From: Agromyces sp. CF514
Lineage (GTDB): Bacteria; Actinomycetota; Actinomycetes; Actinomycetales; Microbacteriaceae
Length of the DNA: 64,000 nt
Reading direction: 5' to 3'
Assembly: GCF_900113185.1 (NCBI RefSeq)
Contig: NZ_FOZD01000001.1
Coordinates: forward strand, 1-64,000
This document shows positions 28,222 to 36,444 of the stretch, one piece after another; the stretch's first letter is position 1, and every line of letters begins with the position of its first letter. A program made the position numbers and the translations under genes. The notes under the pieces were generated by a model. It was not told where the DNA came from and did no database searches. It worked only from the letters and a program-made list of their open reading frames with translations.

Positions 28222-28593
28222 TCAGCCGAGCAGCTTGGCCTTCGCCGCCGCGAACTCCGCGTCGCTCAGGATGCCCTGCTCCTTCAGCGCGCCGAGCTTC
28301 TGCAGCTCGGCGACGATGTCGACGGCCGGTGCCGCGGCGGGCGGTGCGGCCGCGGCAGCCTGCTGCTGCGCGTACTGCTGCTGCGCGAACGCCTGCTGCG
28401 CGGCCTGCTGGGCCGCAGCATCCATCTGCGCCTGCTGTTGCTGCTGCTCGTACGCGTCGGCCTGCGCCTGCTGCTGGTACTTCTCCTGCTGGTGGCGCTG
28501 CACGCTGCCGCTGACCGCGGTCGCGGTGCCCGCCACGACGGCCGTGCGGGCGGCCATGCCGATGAGGCCGGGACGGCCCATTCGCCTGATCAT
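28222..28593 (-). CDS. SHOCT domain protein with Gln/Ala-rich linker
   Basis: A 123-residue protein. A hydrophobic N-terminal segment (GLIGMAARTAVVAGTATAVSG) is followed by about 60 residues almost entirely Gln, Ala and Tyr, then a C-terminal SHOCT motif (IVAELQKLGALKEQGILSDAEFAAAKAKLLG). SHOCT modules mediate oligomerisation. AAGGAG precedes the ATG, which overlaps the DUF6325 stop (ATGA), so the two are co-translated. Confidence 0.8.
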   Translation of the reverse strand: MIRRMGRPGLIGMAARTAVVAGTATAVSGSVQRHQQEKYQQQAQADAYEQQQQQAQMDAAAQQAAQQAFAQQQYAQQQAAAAAPPAAAPAVDIVAELQKLGALKEQGILSDAEFAAAKAKLLG

Positions 28594-29021
28594 GCTTCTG
28601 CTCCTTCTGCCTCGGCCAGCACCGCGTTCACGACGGGTGCGGGGATGCGCTCGGCCTGGATGACCTCGGCACCCGATGCGGCGAACTTCGAGGCCAGCCG
28701 CTTGGCCCACACGAGCTCCATCGCCACCAGCGCCGCAGACGTGCCGGCGGGGATGAGCGCGGAGAGCTCCTCGACGTCTTCATCGCCCACGAGCCCGGCT
28801 TCGAGCACCTCGATGTCGATCTCGAGCTCGCCGCCCAGATCCTCGAACTCGACGACCGTGATCTCGTCGTCGTGACTGCGCGAGACGAGCAGGAAGTCGA
28901 GGATTCGGATCTCGCCGCTCCCGACCAGCTCGCTGAGCGCGTCCATCGTGCCCTGATCAGGGCTTTCGCCCGTGAACCCGACGAGATACAGGTCGACCGG
29001 ACCGTACTCGAACTCCGCCAT
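28590..29021 (-). CDS. DUF6325/DUF1269-like protein
   Basis: A 143-residue protein: EYGPVDLYLVGFTGESPDQGTMDALSELVGSGEIRILDFLLV, an acidic mid-region, and SAALVAMELVWAKRLASKFAASGAEVIQAERIPAPVVN. Actinobacterial proteins of this type are regularly paired with a SHOCT protein and thought to be membrane-stress related; no activity is known. A strong GGAGGGGG ribosome site precedes the ATG. First gene of a two-gene operon. Confidence 0.78.
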   Translation of the reverse strand: MAEFEYGPVDLYLVGFTGESPDQGTMDALSELVGSGEIRILDFLLVSRSHDDEITVVEFEDLGGELEIDIEVLEAGLVGDEDVEELSALIPAGTSAALVAMELVWAKRLASKFAASGAEVIQAERIPAPVVNAVLAEAEGAEA

Positions 29022-29053
29022 TGGATCCCCCTCCGTGGTGTTGTGATGCGAGA

Positions 29054-30166
29054 CTATCCCCGCGCGCCTCCCGCTGTCACCGGCTCCTCGAAGGAATCTC
29101 CCGAGAGTCGCCTGAGCGTCGTCGCCCGTTCATCGGGCTCGAGGAAGAGGGCGCGCACGAGCAGCGTGAGCGGGATCGAGAGGATGGCCCCGATCGGCCC
29201 GATCACGAGGGTCCAGAACACGACCGAGACGAACGAGAGCGTGAGGCTCAGCGACACCGCGTCGCTCACGAACTTCGGCTGCACGAGCACCTGCAGCGTC
29301 ACGTTGACGACGCAGTAGGCCAGCACGACGACGAGCGCGAGCGGCCATCCGCCGACCACGAGTGCGAGCACCGCCGGGGGGATCAGGCCGATCACGAACC
29401 CGATGTTCGGGATGAAGTTCGTCACGAACGCGAGGATCGCCCAGACGAGCGGCACCGGGATGCCGAGCCACCACAGGATGAGGCCGTCGATGACGGCGAC
29501 GACGAGTCCGAACGTCGCATTGACGACGTAGTACCGGCGCACGCCCGAGAAGTACCGGCCGCCGATCACGTCGCCCGCTGCGGTGCCGAACACCGGGCGG
29601 GCACGCGCGAAGCGCGCAGCATCCGCCGACATGAAGATCACGTACGCGAGCACGAAGAAGAACGCGGTCGCGAGGCCCAGCAACGCGTTCGCGAGGCCGC
29701 CCGCGAACCCGATGAGCTGTGCGGGGTCGAGCATCGACGAGAGGCTCGCCGTGGCGTCCGTCGTCACGCCGGTGCTCTCGACCCAGGAGACCGCCGCGGC
29801 GACCGTCTGCTCGAGCTCGTCGAGGTAGTCGGGCAGCATCGACACGAACTGCGCGGACGCCACGATGAGCAGCAGTGCGAGCGCCGCGAGGATCGCCCAC
29901 GCCACCGCGACGACCGCGCTCGTGGCCAGCCATTTCGGCCAGCCGCGGCGTTCGAGCGGGAAGCGCACCGGATGCGCGATCGTGACGACGACGGCCGCGA
30001 CCGCGAGGGGGCCCAGCACGTCGCGCGCGAGCCACACACCGCCGAGTGCGACGACCGCTGCGGCGAGCGCGATCACCCTTCGGTGGCCGAGCGTGAATCC
30101 CTGACCGGCGCTCGGCCGGTCGACCGGCACGGGGTCTGCGGCGTGCTCGGATGCGGTGTCCGCCAT
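29054..30166 (-). CDS. AI-2E family transporter
   Basis: A 370-residue polytopic membrane protein with about eight helices. The conserved C-terminal signature is VPLVWAILAFVTNFIPNIGFVIGLIPPAVLALV and FWTLVIGPIGAILSIPLTLLVRALFLE. The family was named for autoinducer-2 export but includes Na+/H+ antiporters and unknowns. GGGAGG precedes ATG 30166. It shares strand with the DUF6325 operon and could be its first gene (32-base gap). Confidence 0.87.
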   Translation of the reverse strand: MADTASEHAADPVPVDRPSAGQGFTLGHRRVIALAAAVVALGGVWLARDVLGPLAVAAVVVTIAHPVRFPLERRGWPKWLATSAVVAVAWAILAALALLLIVASAQFVSMLPDYLDELEQTVAAAVSWVESTGVTTDATASLSSMLDPAQLIGFAGGLANALLGLATAFFFVLAYVIFMSADAARFARARPVFGTAAGDVIGGRYFSGVRRYYVVNATFGLVVAVIDGLILWWLGIPVPLVWAILAFVTNFIPNIGFVIGLIPPAVLALVVGGWPLALVVVLAYCVVNVTLQVLVQPKFVSDAVSLSLTLSFVSVVFWTLVIGPIGAILSIPLTLLVRALFLEPDERATTLRRLSGDSFEEPVTAGGARG

Positions 30167-30316
30167 GGTGGCCTCCCACGAGTCACCATACCGACGGACT
30201 CCGGGCCGACCCTCCCGACGCCCGCGCGTTCGCTGGACTCGATCGGCGCAACGGCGCTACATTCGGCTCAGGCGCTCGAATCTGGGGGGCGCGATACTCG
30301 AGAACGGATTACGTAC

Positions 30317-30712
30317 ATGGACTTCTGGTCAAACTTCTGGGACATCATCTGGTGGTTCCTGTGGATCTTCGTCTTCGTCGCCTACCTGATGATCCTCTTC
30401 TCGATCATCGGCGACCTGTTCCGCGACCAGAAGCTCAACGGTTGGTGGAAGGCCATCTGGATCATCTTCCTGATCTTCGTGCCGTTCCTCACGGCGCTGA
30501 TCTACCTGATCGCCCGCGGTCAGGGCATGGCCGAGCGCTCGCAGAAGGAGGCGCGCCAGGTGCAGGCGGCGACCGACGACTACATCCGTCAGACGGCAGG
30601 CTCGTCGAGCCCGTCCGACGAGATCGCCAAGGCCAAGGGCCTGCTCGACTCCGGTGCGATCAGCGCCGAGGAGTTCGCGCACCTCAAGGCGCAGGCGCTG
30701 TCGAAGGCCTGA
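30317..30712 (+). CDS. PLDc_N/SHOCT domain membrane protein
   Basis: A 131-residue protein with two tryptophan-rich helices (WDIIWWFLWIFVFVAYLMILFSIIGDLF and WWKAIWIIFLIFVPFLTALIYLI, the PLDc N-terminal type) and a C-terminal SHOCT segment (EIAKAKGLLDSGAISAEEFAHLKAQAL). Common in actinobacteria; probably a membrane stress protein. Divergent from the AI-2E gene. It ends 18 bases before a strong terminator. Confidence 0.85.
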   Translation: MDFWSNFWDIIWWFLWIFVFVAYLMILFSIIGDLFRDQKLNGWWKAIWIIFLIFVPFLTALIYLIARGQGMAERSQKEARQVQAATDDYIRQTAGSSSPSDEIAKAKGLLDSGAISAEEFAHLKAQALSKA

Positions 30713-30730
30713 TCGCCGCGCGCTGACACG

Positions 30731-30760
30731 AGAGGGCCGGATGCATGCATCCGGCCCTCT
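30731..30760 (+). terminator. perfect palindrome terminator
   Basis: AGAGGGCCGGATGCA is followed directly by its exact reverse complement, giving a 15-bp stem, with CTTCGTG after it. It follows the 30317 gene and precedes the leftward 30846 gene end, so it can act on both strands. It embeds the GGATGC/GCATCC hexamer. Confidence 0.7.
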
Positions 30761-30845
30761 CTTCGTGTGCGCTGCGCGGCCTTCGAGGCCGCTACCCGGC
30801 CGGTGGGCCGCTGCTCGGCGGGGCGGCCGCTAGTCCGGTGGGCCG

Positions 30846-31997
30846 CTACTCGGCGGCGGCCGCGGCCTGATCGGCCTGCTCTGCGGCATCCGCTTCGGCC
30901 GCGCCCGACGCACCGGCCGTGCGGAGGAACACGATGATCCAGCTGAAGATCAGGCACGCCGCGACGAGCTCGACCGCCGTGAGGTTGTAGTAGCCGATCG
31001 CGAAGAACACGGCGACCACGGCGATCACGAGCAGGTAGGCGTAGCCCAGCAGCACGAACACGCGCGGCACCGAGTGCACGAGCCACGGCAGCCGGATCAC
31101 GATGATCGCGAAGCAGATGGCCATGCCCGTGGCCACGGAGTTGTGCACCCAGAAGAACTCGTCGACCTTGAAGATGCCCACGCACGCGAGGAAGATGCCG
31201 ACGAGGATCAGCAGCAGGCGCACGGTGTCGCGGCCCTTCCGCTCGGCCGGATCCGTCGTGGGCAGCGACCCGGTCGCGTACCGCGCCACGATCGTGACGA
31301 TCGCCCCCGCGATGATGAGCGTGACGTTGAACGCCAGGGCCGAGACGTCATCGGTCATGCCGAGCGCCGAGAGGTTCTCCTTCCACCAGTGATCGTCGCT
31401 GGCCGAGAGCATGCTCGCGAGCACGCCGACGACGAGGAACACCGCGAGCACGAGCGAGAGCAGCATCGGCGTCATGCGCACCGACGAGAGGAAGCTCACG
31501 TACGCCGAGAGCGCGAGCGTGACCCCGCCGAGGGCTGCGGCCGGCACCGAGAAGACGACCGCGTCGCGGAAGCAGAGTTCGAGCACGGTCGCCAGCGCGG
31601 TCCAGCCGAGCAGCGCGATGACGCCGTGCGCGATCGACAGCGAGGCGACGTCGAACCAGTGCAGCCGCGCGTCGGGGTTCGAGAGGCCCTTGCCGATCTC
31701 GCGCTGCAGCGCGGGGTTCGGCGTGCGATCGGCCACGTAGCGTCCGGCGATGAAGGCGAGCAGCGCGGCGACGGCGCCGCCGATGGCCGCGTACTCGCCG
31801 AGCGACCCCTGGCCGGAGATCGGCAGGTCCTGGCCCCAGAAGAGGATCAGGGCGACGAGCCCGCCGAGCACGAAGAAGGCGCTGCCGACCAGGAGCGCCG
31901 CCGACTCCACCGTGGCGACGTCTGCGCCCGGGTACTTCAGCACCCGCCTGATCGACCTGTGCTCGGTCCGTTCCTTCGTCGACGCTGCTCCCGACAC
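30846..31997 (-). CDS. DUF998-like multi-pass membrane protein
   Basis: About 383 residues with roughly ten helices and an Ala-rich charged tail. Readable segments are SAALLVGSAFFVLGGLVALILFWGQDLP, the DDHWWKENLSALGMT loop, and FKVDEFFWVHNSVATGMAICFAIIVIRLPW; the loop 'WW-E-LS-LG' and FWVHN resemble DUF998-type proteins of unknown role. I chose GTG 31997 (GGGGAG upstream) over the 32045 start. Confidence 0.75.
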   Translation of the reverse strand: MSGAASTKERTEHRSIRRVLKYPGADVATVESAALLVGSAFFVLGGLVALILFWGQDLPISGQGSLGEYAAIGGAVAALLAFIAGRYVADRTPNPALQREIGKGLSNPDARLHWFDVASLSIAHGVIALLGWTALATVLELCFRDAVVFSVPAAALGGVTLALSAYVSFLSSVRMTPMLLSLVLAVFLVVGVLASMLSASDDHWWKENLSALGMTDDVSALAFNVTLIIAGAIVTIVARYATGSLPTTDPAERKGRDTVRLLLILVGIFLACVGIFKVDEFFWVHNSVATGMAICFAIIVIRLPWLVHSVPRVFVLLGYAYLLVIAVVAVFFAIGYYNLTAVELVAACLIFSWIIVFLRTAGASGAAEADAAEQADQAAAAAE

Positions 31998-32151
31998 GTG
32001 CGCTCCCCACCCCTTGCGCCCCCGCGCGCCTCGAGTCGGCGACACGGCGAGACGAGATCAGCATGGCACCGCACGACGCGACGAGTCCACAGGCGGAGCG
32101 GATGCCGCGGCATCCGCTCGTACGCGCGTGTCGCGCGATCGCGCGACGGCG

Positions 32152-32643
32152 TCAGGACGAGATGGGGTCGAGCACCTCGAGCATCGACCCCTGCACGAAC
32201 CCGGCCCACTCGTAGGCGGCCCGCAGGTAGTCGTCGCGGGTCTCGTCGGACTCGGACTCGCCCTCCTCGACCACGCCGACGCGCTCGGCCAGGATCAGGC
32301 GCAGGTCGGTGAGGAACGTGAGCCAGCCCCACGCCTCCGACTCGTCAAGCTCGATCTGCACGACGCCCTCGCCCTCGTGCGCGGCGGTCGCGTCGCGCAC
32401 GCGCTGCGCGGCCTGGCGCTTGCCGTCGACGAGACTGTCGCGGGTGTACCGCTCGAACTCGTGCGCGGCGGCGTGGTCGTCGGGATACGCGCTCGGCAGC
32501 AGCCGCCCGAGCGCCGGGTCGTCGACCTCGCCGAGCAGCAGCACCGAGTCGACCTGGTCGGCGAGCTCGGAGAGCAGCATCGCCTCCTCGGTCTCGAGTA
32601 CGAGACGCACCCCCTCGCCGTCGCTGCGCCCCGCGACGATCAC
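32152..32643 (-). CDS. DUF2017 family protein
   Basis: A 163-residue soluble acidic protein of a family found almost only next to clpS in actinobacteria. Segments include [55 protein letters not shown] and [18 protein letters not shown]. The GTG start overlaps the clpS stop (GTGA), so the proteins are made together. It may act with the N-end-rule adaptor; no function is established. Confidence 0.85.
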   Translation of the reverse strand: MIVAGRSDGEGVRLVLETEEAMLLSELADQVDSVLLLGEVDDPALGRLLPSAYPDDHAAAHEFERYTRDSLVDGKRQAAQRVRDATAAHEGEGVVQIELDESEAWGWLTFLTDLRLILAERVGVVEEGESESDETRDDYLRAAYEWAGFVQGSMLEVLDPISS

Positions 32644-32930
32644 GGCTCGGCCCTCGCCACCGTGGCCTGCAGGCCGTAGCCGTGCATGGCCTGCACGTGC
32701 CGCTCCATCGCCTCGCGGTTGCCCGTCGCGACGACCGCGCGACCCTCGTTGTGCACGCAGAGCATGAGGCGCTCGGCCTCGTCTCGCGCGAACCCGAAGT
32801 AGCTGCGGAACACGTAGCTCACGTACGTCATGAGGTTGACCGGGTCGTCCCACACGACGGTCTGCCACGGCACGTCGGCCGCGACACGCGTGATGGTGTC
32901 GCGGTCGAGTTCTTCGAGCGTGGAGGTCAC
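32640..32930 (-). CDS. clpS: ATP-dependent Clp protease adaptor ClpS
   Basis: A 96-residue N-degron adaptor that delivers proteins with destabilising N-terminal residues to ClpC/ClpP. The core [21 protein letters not shown] at about 21-41 carries the DDPVN loop; the pocket-lining [28 protein letters not shown] follows. GTG start. Forms an overlapping operon with DUF2017. Confidence 0.93.
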   Translation of the reverse strand: MTSTLEELDRDTITRVAADVPWQTVVWDDPVNLMTYVSYVFRSYFGFARDEAERLMLCVHNEGRAVVATGNREAMERHVQAMHGYGLQATVARAEP

Positions 32931-32997
32931 GTATCAAGACTGACACGAGCGGGCGGATGACGCGAGTGGGCGTCGGTCGGCCGACCCGGCGGTCCCG

Positions 32998-34134
32998 TCA
33001 GCGGGCGCGACGCGAGGCCGTGACCGTGAACTTCGGGTCGCGCGCGACCTGGCGCGTCGGACCCACGATGCGCTCGAGGGCGGGTCGGTAGCGCAGGTGC
33101 GAGTTCCAGACGCACCACAGCTCGCCGCCCGGCGCGAGCACGCGTGCGGCGTCGGCGAACAGGTGCTCGGCGATGCCCGTGTGCAGCGCGGCATCCGAGT
33201 GGAACGGCGGGTTCAGCACCACGAGCCGCTCGCTCGCCGCGGGCAGCAGCTCGAGGCCGTCGGCCTGCGTCACGTGCACGCGGTCGGCCACGCCGTTCGC
33301 CGCCGCGGTCGCACGGGCGGATGCCGCGGCCGACGCCGAGCGGTCGGTCGCCGTCACCCGGAGATCCGGCCGGGCCCGCGCGAGCCACGCGGCGATCACG
33401 CCCGTGCCGCACGCGAGGTCGACGGCCGTCGCGGCATCCGGGACCGCGCCTTCGAGCGTGCCGAGGAGCAGGCGCGTGCCGATGTCGACCGAACTGCCCG
33501 CGAACACGCCGCCGTGGGCCGCGACCTCGAGGCCGAGCGACTCCTCGCGCTGCACGCGCGGCCAGGCCGGCGCGGGCGGCCGACGCTGCGCGCGGGGCGC
33601 GCTCGCGGTCAGCACCCGCGACTTCTGCCTGGCGTGCGAGACGTCGACGCGGTCGAACCACGCCGCGAGCACGTCGTTCATCGCGAGCGACATGTGCTTC
33701 AGGCGACCGCCGGCGACGATGCGGACGTCGGATGCCGCGTGCCCGGCCACGAGACCCGCGAGCTCGTCGAGCCGATCGAGCGAGCGCGGCAGCCGCATGA
33801 GCACCACGCGGGCGCCCCGCACGAGTTCGGGCGAGAGCGGGAGCGACAGCGGCACCCGCTCGCCCGTGAAGCCGAGCCGCACGGCGTTGCGCGTCAGCGC
33901 GCGCTCACCGGTCGCGAGGTCCTGGTGCACGCGCACGCCCGTCGCGCCGAGGGCCGCGGCCCCGAGGGCGAGTGCCCCGTAGGCGTCGTCGAGCACGACC
34001 ACCTCGCCCGACCCCGCCGCGGCGATCGCCTCGGCCGCCTCGTCGAGGATCAGCCGGTCGGCGGCATCGGACGCCTCGAGCCCGTGACCCTCGACGTCGG
34101 GCGCGCGGCGCAGCAGTTCGAAGTCCAGGCTCAC
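32998..34134 (-). CDS. RlmG/RsmC-like rRNA methyltransferase
   Basis: A 378-residue two-domain methyltransferase. The N-terminal half is a degenerate MTase-like domain; the C-terminal half has VDLACGTGVIAAWLARARPDLRVTATDRS (about 238-266) and the NPPFH motif (about 309-313), the signature of guanine-N2 or adenine-N6 methyltransferases. Domain duplication and NPPFH point to a 23S or 16S rRNA guanine methyltransferase. GTG start. No operon partner is evident. Confidence 0.82.
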   Translation of the reverse strand: MSLDFELLRRAPDVEGHGLEASDAADRLILDEAAEAIAAAGSGEVVVLDDAYGALALGAAALGATGVRVHQDLATGERALTRNAVRLGFTGERVPLSLPLSPELVRGARVVLMRLPRSLDRLDELAGLVAGHAASDVRIVAGGRLKHMSLAMNDVLAAWFDRVDVSHARQKSRVLTASAPRAQRRPPAPAWPRVQREESLGLEVAAHGGVFAGSSVDIGTRLLLGTLEGAVPDAATAVDLACGTGVIAAWLARARPDLRVTATDRSASAAASARATAAANGVADRVHVTQADGLELLPAASERLVVLNPPFHSDAALHTGIAEHLFADAARVLAPGGELWCVWNSHLRYRPALERIVGPTRQVARDPKFTVTASRRAR

Positions 34135-34188
34135 CCGCCAAGGCTACGCGGCGCTTCCTCCCTGAGTGCGGAACGCAGACACGTTTGC

Positions 34189-34194
34189 TACTCT
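34189..34194 (+). promoter_or_regulatory. -10 box of a leaderless gene
   Basis: TACTCT with an upstream TG (TGCTACTCT) lies 9 bases before ATG 34204; no ribosome site fits between. The transcript probably starts at or next to the start codon. Confidence 0.45.
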
Positions 34195-34203
34195 CGGGCC
34201 CGC

Positions 34204-34914
34204 ATGGGGAACGCACAGACGACTGGGGAGCGCAGGGCGGCACGGCAGGCAGCCGAGTCGCGCGTCAGGCGAACCCCGGGGCGGCGACCACGCGGCATCC
34301 GACCGCTCGCGGCGTTCTCGACGCTCGCCGTGCTGGGCATCGTCGCGACCCTTTCGCTCGTGCCGGCGGCGCCGATCCCGACCGCGCTCGCCGGCGGCAC
34401 CGACTCCGTCGAAGACGCGCAGACCATCGAGGTCGCCGACGGCGTCGAGGCGCAGCAGGTCTCGCACGAGTCGTACACCGCGGCGACCGGCGCGCAGACG
34501 CTCGTCGCCGGCGGCACCAACGTCGACTGGGCCAAGCTCGTGCTCATCGACGGCGATTGGCCCGTCACCGAAGAGAACATCACGTTCATGATGCGCTGGA
34601 CCCGTCAAGAGAACGGCGCCGACAACTGGTGGAACCGCAACAACCCGCTGAACAACGGTCAGGGGTCGGGCGGCGGATCAGGCCTCGGCAGCTACGTCGA
34701 CCTCGTCGAGGCCGCGTACTACGCGGCGGAGAACATCAAGTCGGGGCGCTACCCCGAGGTCGACGCTGCGCTGCAGCGCGGCGATTCGGCGGATGCCACG
34801 GCGCAGGCGATCTGGGCGTCGCCGTGGGCGTCGAGCCACTACGGCTACGGCACGCACTGGAGCTCGCGCCCCTACGAGGTCGTCGAGGCCCCGGCAGAGG
34901 CCTGGGGGCGCTGA
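34204..34914 (+). CDS. exported lysozyme-like protein
   Basis: A 236-residue protein. A basic N terminus is followed by a hydrophobic export/anchor segment (about 31-53). From about 145 the sequence FMMRWTRQENGADNWWNRNNPLNNGQG, then DLVEAAYYAAENIKSGRYPEVDAALQRGD and AIWASPWASSHYG, matches the pattern of lysozyme-like domains in phage endolysins and tape-measure proteins, where the glutamate after the first helix is catalytic. Probably acts on peptidoglycan. No catalytic test is possible from sequence. Confidence 0.65.
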   Translation: MGNAQTTGERRAARQAAESRVRRTPGRRPRGIRPLAAFSTLAVLGIVATLSLVPAAPIPTALAGGTDSVEDAQTIEVADGVEAQQVSHESYTAATGAQTLVAGGTNVDWAKLVLIDGDWPVTEENITFMMRWTRQENGADNWWNRNNPLNNGQGSGGGSGLGSYVDLVEAAYYAAENIKSGRYPEVDAALQRGDSADATAQAIWASPWASSHYGYGTHWSSRPYEVVEAPAEAWGR

Positions 34915-34927
34915 GCCGACCGGCACC

Positions 34928-35350
34928 TCACTCGCGGTCGAGCGGGCGCCAGACGACCATCGCGGTCTCGCGGCGCACGCGCGTGCCAGCCCGAAGCGTG
35001 ACGACCTCGCCCTGCGTGCCGGCCGCGAAGACGCGGCGGCCCGGGCGGTTCAGCATCTCGTCGGCGAGCGTCGCCTCGAGTTCGCGCACCCGTGCCCGGA
35101 GCGTGGTCACCTCGTCTTCGAGGCCGAGCACGCGGCGGATGCCCTCGAGGCTCACGCCCTCGCTCGAGAGCTGGGCGATCTCGCGCAGGCGCACGACGTC
35201 GCGCATCGAGTAACGCCGTGAGCCGCCCGAGGTCCGCGTCGGCGAGACCAGGCCCATGCGGTCGTACTGGCGCAGGGTCTGCGGATGCATGCCGGCCAGC
35301 TCCGCCGCCACCGAGATGACGAAGATCGGGCTGGACTCGTCGATGCTCAT
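34928..35350 (-). CDS. hspR: heat-shock repressor HspR (MerR family)
   Basis: A 140-residue MerR-type regulator. The winged helix FVISVAAELAGMHPQTLRQYDRMGLVSPTRTSGGSRRYSMRDV spans about 10-52, followed by a coiled coil (EDEVTTLRARVRELEATLAD). HspR binds HAIR boxes, with DnaK as co-repressor, and represses dnaK, clpB and related genes. Last gene of the dnaK operon, 7 bases after dnaJ; HAIR boxes at 39012, 39075 and 10025 are its expected targets. Confidence 0.93.
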   Translation of the reverse strand: MSIDESSPIFVISVAAELAGMHPQTLRQYDRMGLVSPTRTSGGSRRYSMRDVVRLREIAQLSSEGVSLEGIRRVLGLEDEVTTLRARVRELEATLADEMLNRPGRRVFAAGTQGEVVTLRAGTRVRRETAMVVWRPLDRE

Positions 35351-35357
35351 GGCCGGC

Positions 35358-36359
35358 TCAGCCGCGCGCCCGTGCGATGAGGTCGTCGCGCGGGTTCTCG
35401 TCGGGCAGTTCGGCCGCGAACTCCTCGAGCTTCTGCTCGGCCGCCTTCGACAGGTGTGATGGGACGACGACCTGCACGACCGCGAGCAGGTCGCCCGTGG
35501 CCTTCTTGGTCTCGACGCCGCGGCCCTTGACGCGCAGCACGCGCCCGCTGGGCGTTCCGGGCGCGACCCGGAGCTTCACGGGGTCGCCGCCGAGCGTCGG
35601 CACCTGGATGGTGGCCCCGAGCGCGGCCTCGGTGAACGTCACGGGCACGGTGACCCGCAGGTTCAGGCCGTCGCGCTCGAACACCGGGTGCTTGCGCACC
35701 GTGACGGAGAGCACGAGGTCGCCGGGCGCTCCGCCGTCGGGCGAGGGCTGCCCCTTGCCCGCCACGCGGATCTTCTGGCCGTCGGCCACGCCCGCCGGGA
35801 TGCGCACGGTGATGTTGCGGCCCTCGCCGGTCTGGAGCGTGAGCTGGTCGCCCTTGGTCGCGGTGATGAAGTCGAGCGTGGTGCTCGCGGTGACGTCGCG
35901 GCCCTTCGTCGGGCCGCCCGCCCCGCGGAACCCGCCGGTCGACTGGCCGAACCGGCCGCCGCCGAACAGCCCGCCGAGAAGATCGTCGTAGTCGCCGCCC
36001 TGCTGGTAGGTGTACTGCTGGCGACCGCCACGACCGCCCGCGCCGCCGCCGAACATGCCGCCGAAGACGTCGTCGAAGCCGCCGTTGCCGCCGCCCGCGC
36101 CGGGCGCGGTGAATCGTGCGCCGGTGCCCATGGCACGCACGGCGTCGTACTCCTTGCGCTGCTCGGGGTCGGAGAGCACCGAGTGCGCCTCGCTGATCTC
36201 CTTGAACTTCGCCTCGGCCTTCGCATCACCCGCGTTCGAATCGGGGTGGTACTGGCGGGCGAGCTTGCGGTACGTCTTCTTGAGCTCGGCGTCGCTCACG
36301 TCTTTCGAGACGCCGAGCACCTTGTAGAAGTCCTTGTCGAACCAGTCCTGACTGGCCAT
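35358..36359 (-). CDS. dnaJ: DnaJ-family co-chaperone without zinc finger
   Basis: A 333-residue Hsp40. The J domain (about 9-73) contains the HPD tripeptide in YHPDSNAGD; a long Gly/Phe-rich region (about 85-145) includes GGFDDVFGGMFGGGAGG; the two C-terminal beta domains follow. The four CXXCXGXG zinc motifs of classical DnaJ are missing and the protein has no cysteine at all, as in CbpA-type (class B) co-chaperones. ATG 36359 has GAGG upstream. Third gene of dnaK-grpE-dnaJ-hspR. Confidence 0.92.
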   Translation of the reverse strand: MASQDWFDKDFYKVLGVSKDVSDAELKKTYRKLARQYHPDSNAGDAKAEAKFKEISEAHSVLSDPEQRKEYDAVRAMGTGARFTAPGAGGGNGGFDDVFGGMFGGGAGGRGGRQQYTYQQGGDYDDLLGGLFGGGRFGQSTGGFRGAGGPTKGRDVTASTTLDFITATKGDQLTLQTGEGRNITVRIPAGVADGQKIRVAGKGQPSPDGGAPGDLVLSVTVRKHPVFERDGLNLRVTVPVTFTEAALGATIQVPTLGGDPVKLRVAPGTPSGRVLRVKGRGVETKKATGDLLAVVQVVVPSHLSKAAEQKLEEFAAELPDENPRDDLIARARG

Positions 36360-36397
36360 CGACACCTCGTCTCTCGAAGTCTGGTGGAAAGGGTACG

Positions 36398-36428
36398 CCG
36401 GTCGGGGAGCTGTGCGCTCCCCGACCGG
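36398..36428 (-). other. intercistronic hairpin between grpE and dnaJ
   Basis: CCGGTCGGGGAGC and GCTCCCCGACCGG form a perfect 13-bp stem with a 5-base loop in the 85-base gap between grpE and dnaJ. No U-tract follows. It may attenuate transcription, mark an mRNA processing site or stabilise the dnaK-grpE message. Confidence 0.65.
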
Positions 36429-36444
36429 CTCCCGGATCGAATGG

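Noticed and set aside
29130-30179. Second large minus-strand frame over the AI-2E gene
   Set aside because: Composition is Arg/His-rich and it lacks any domain, while the overlapping frame is a clear membrane protein.
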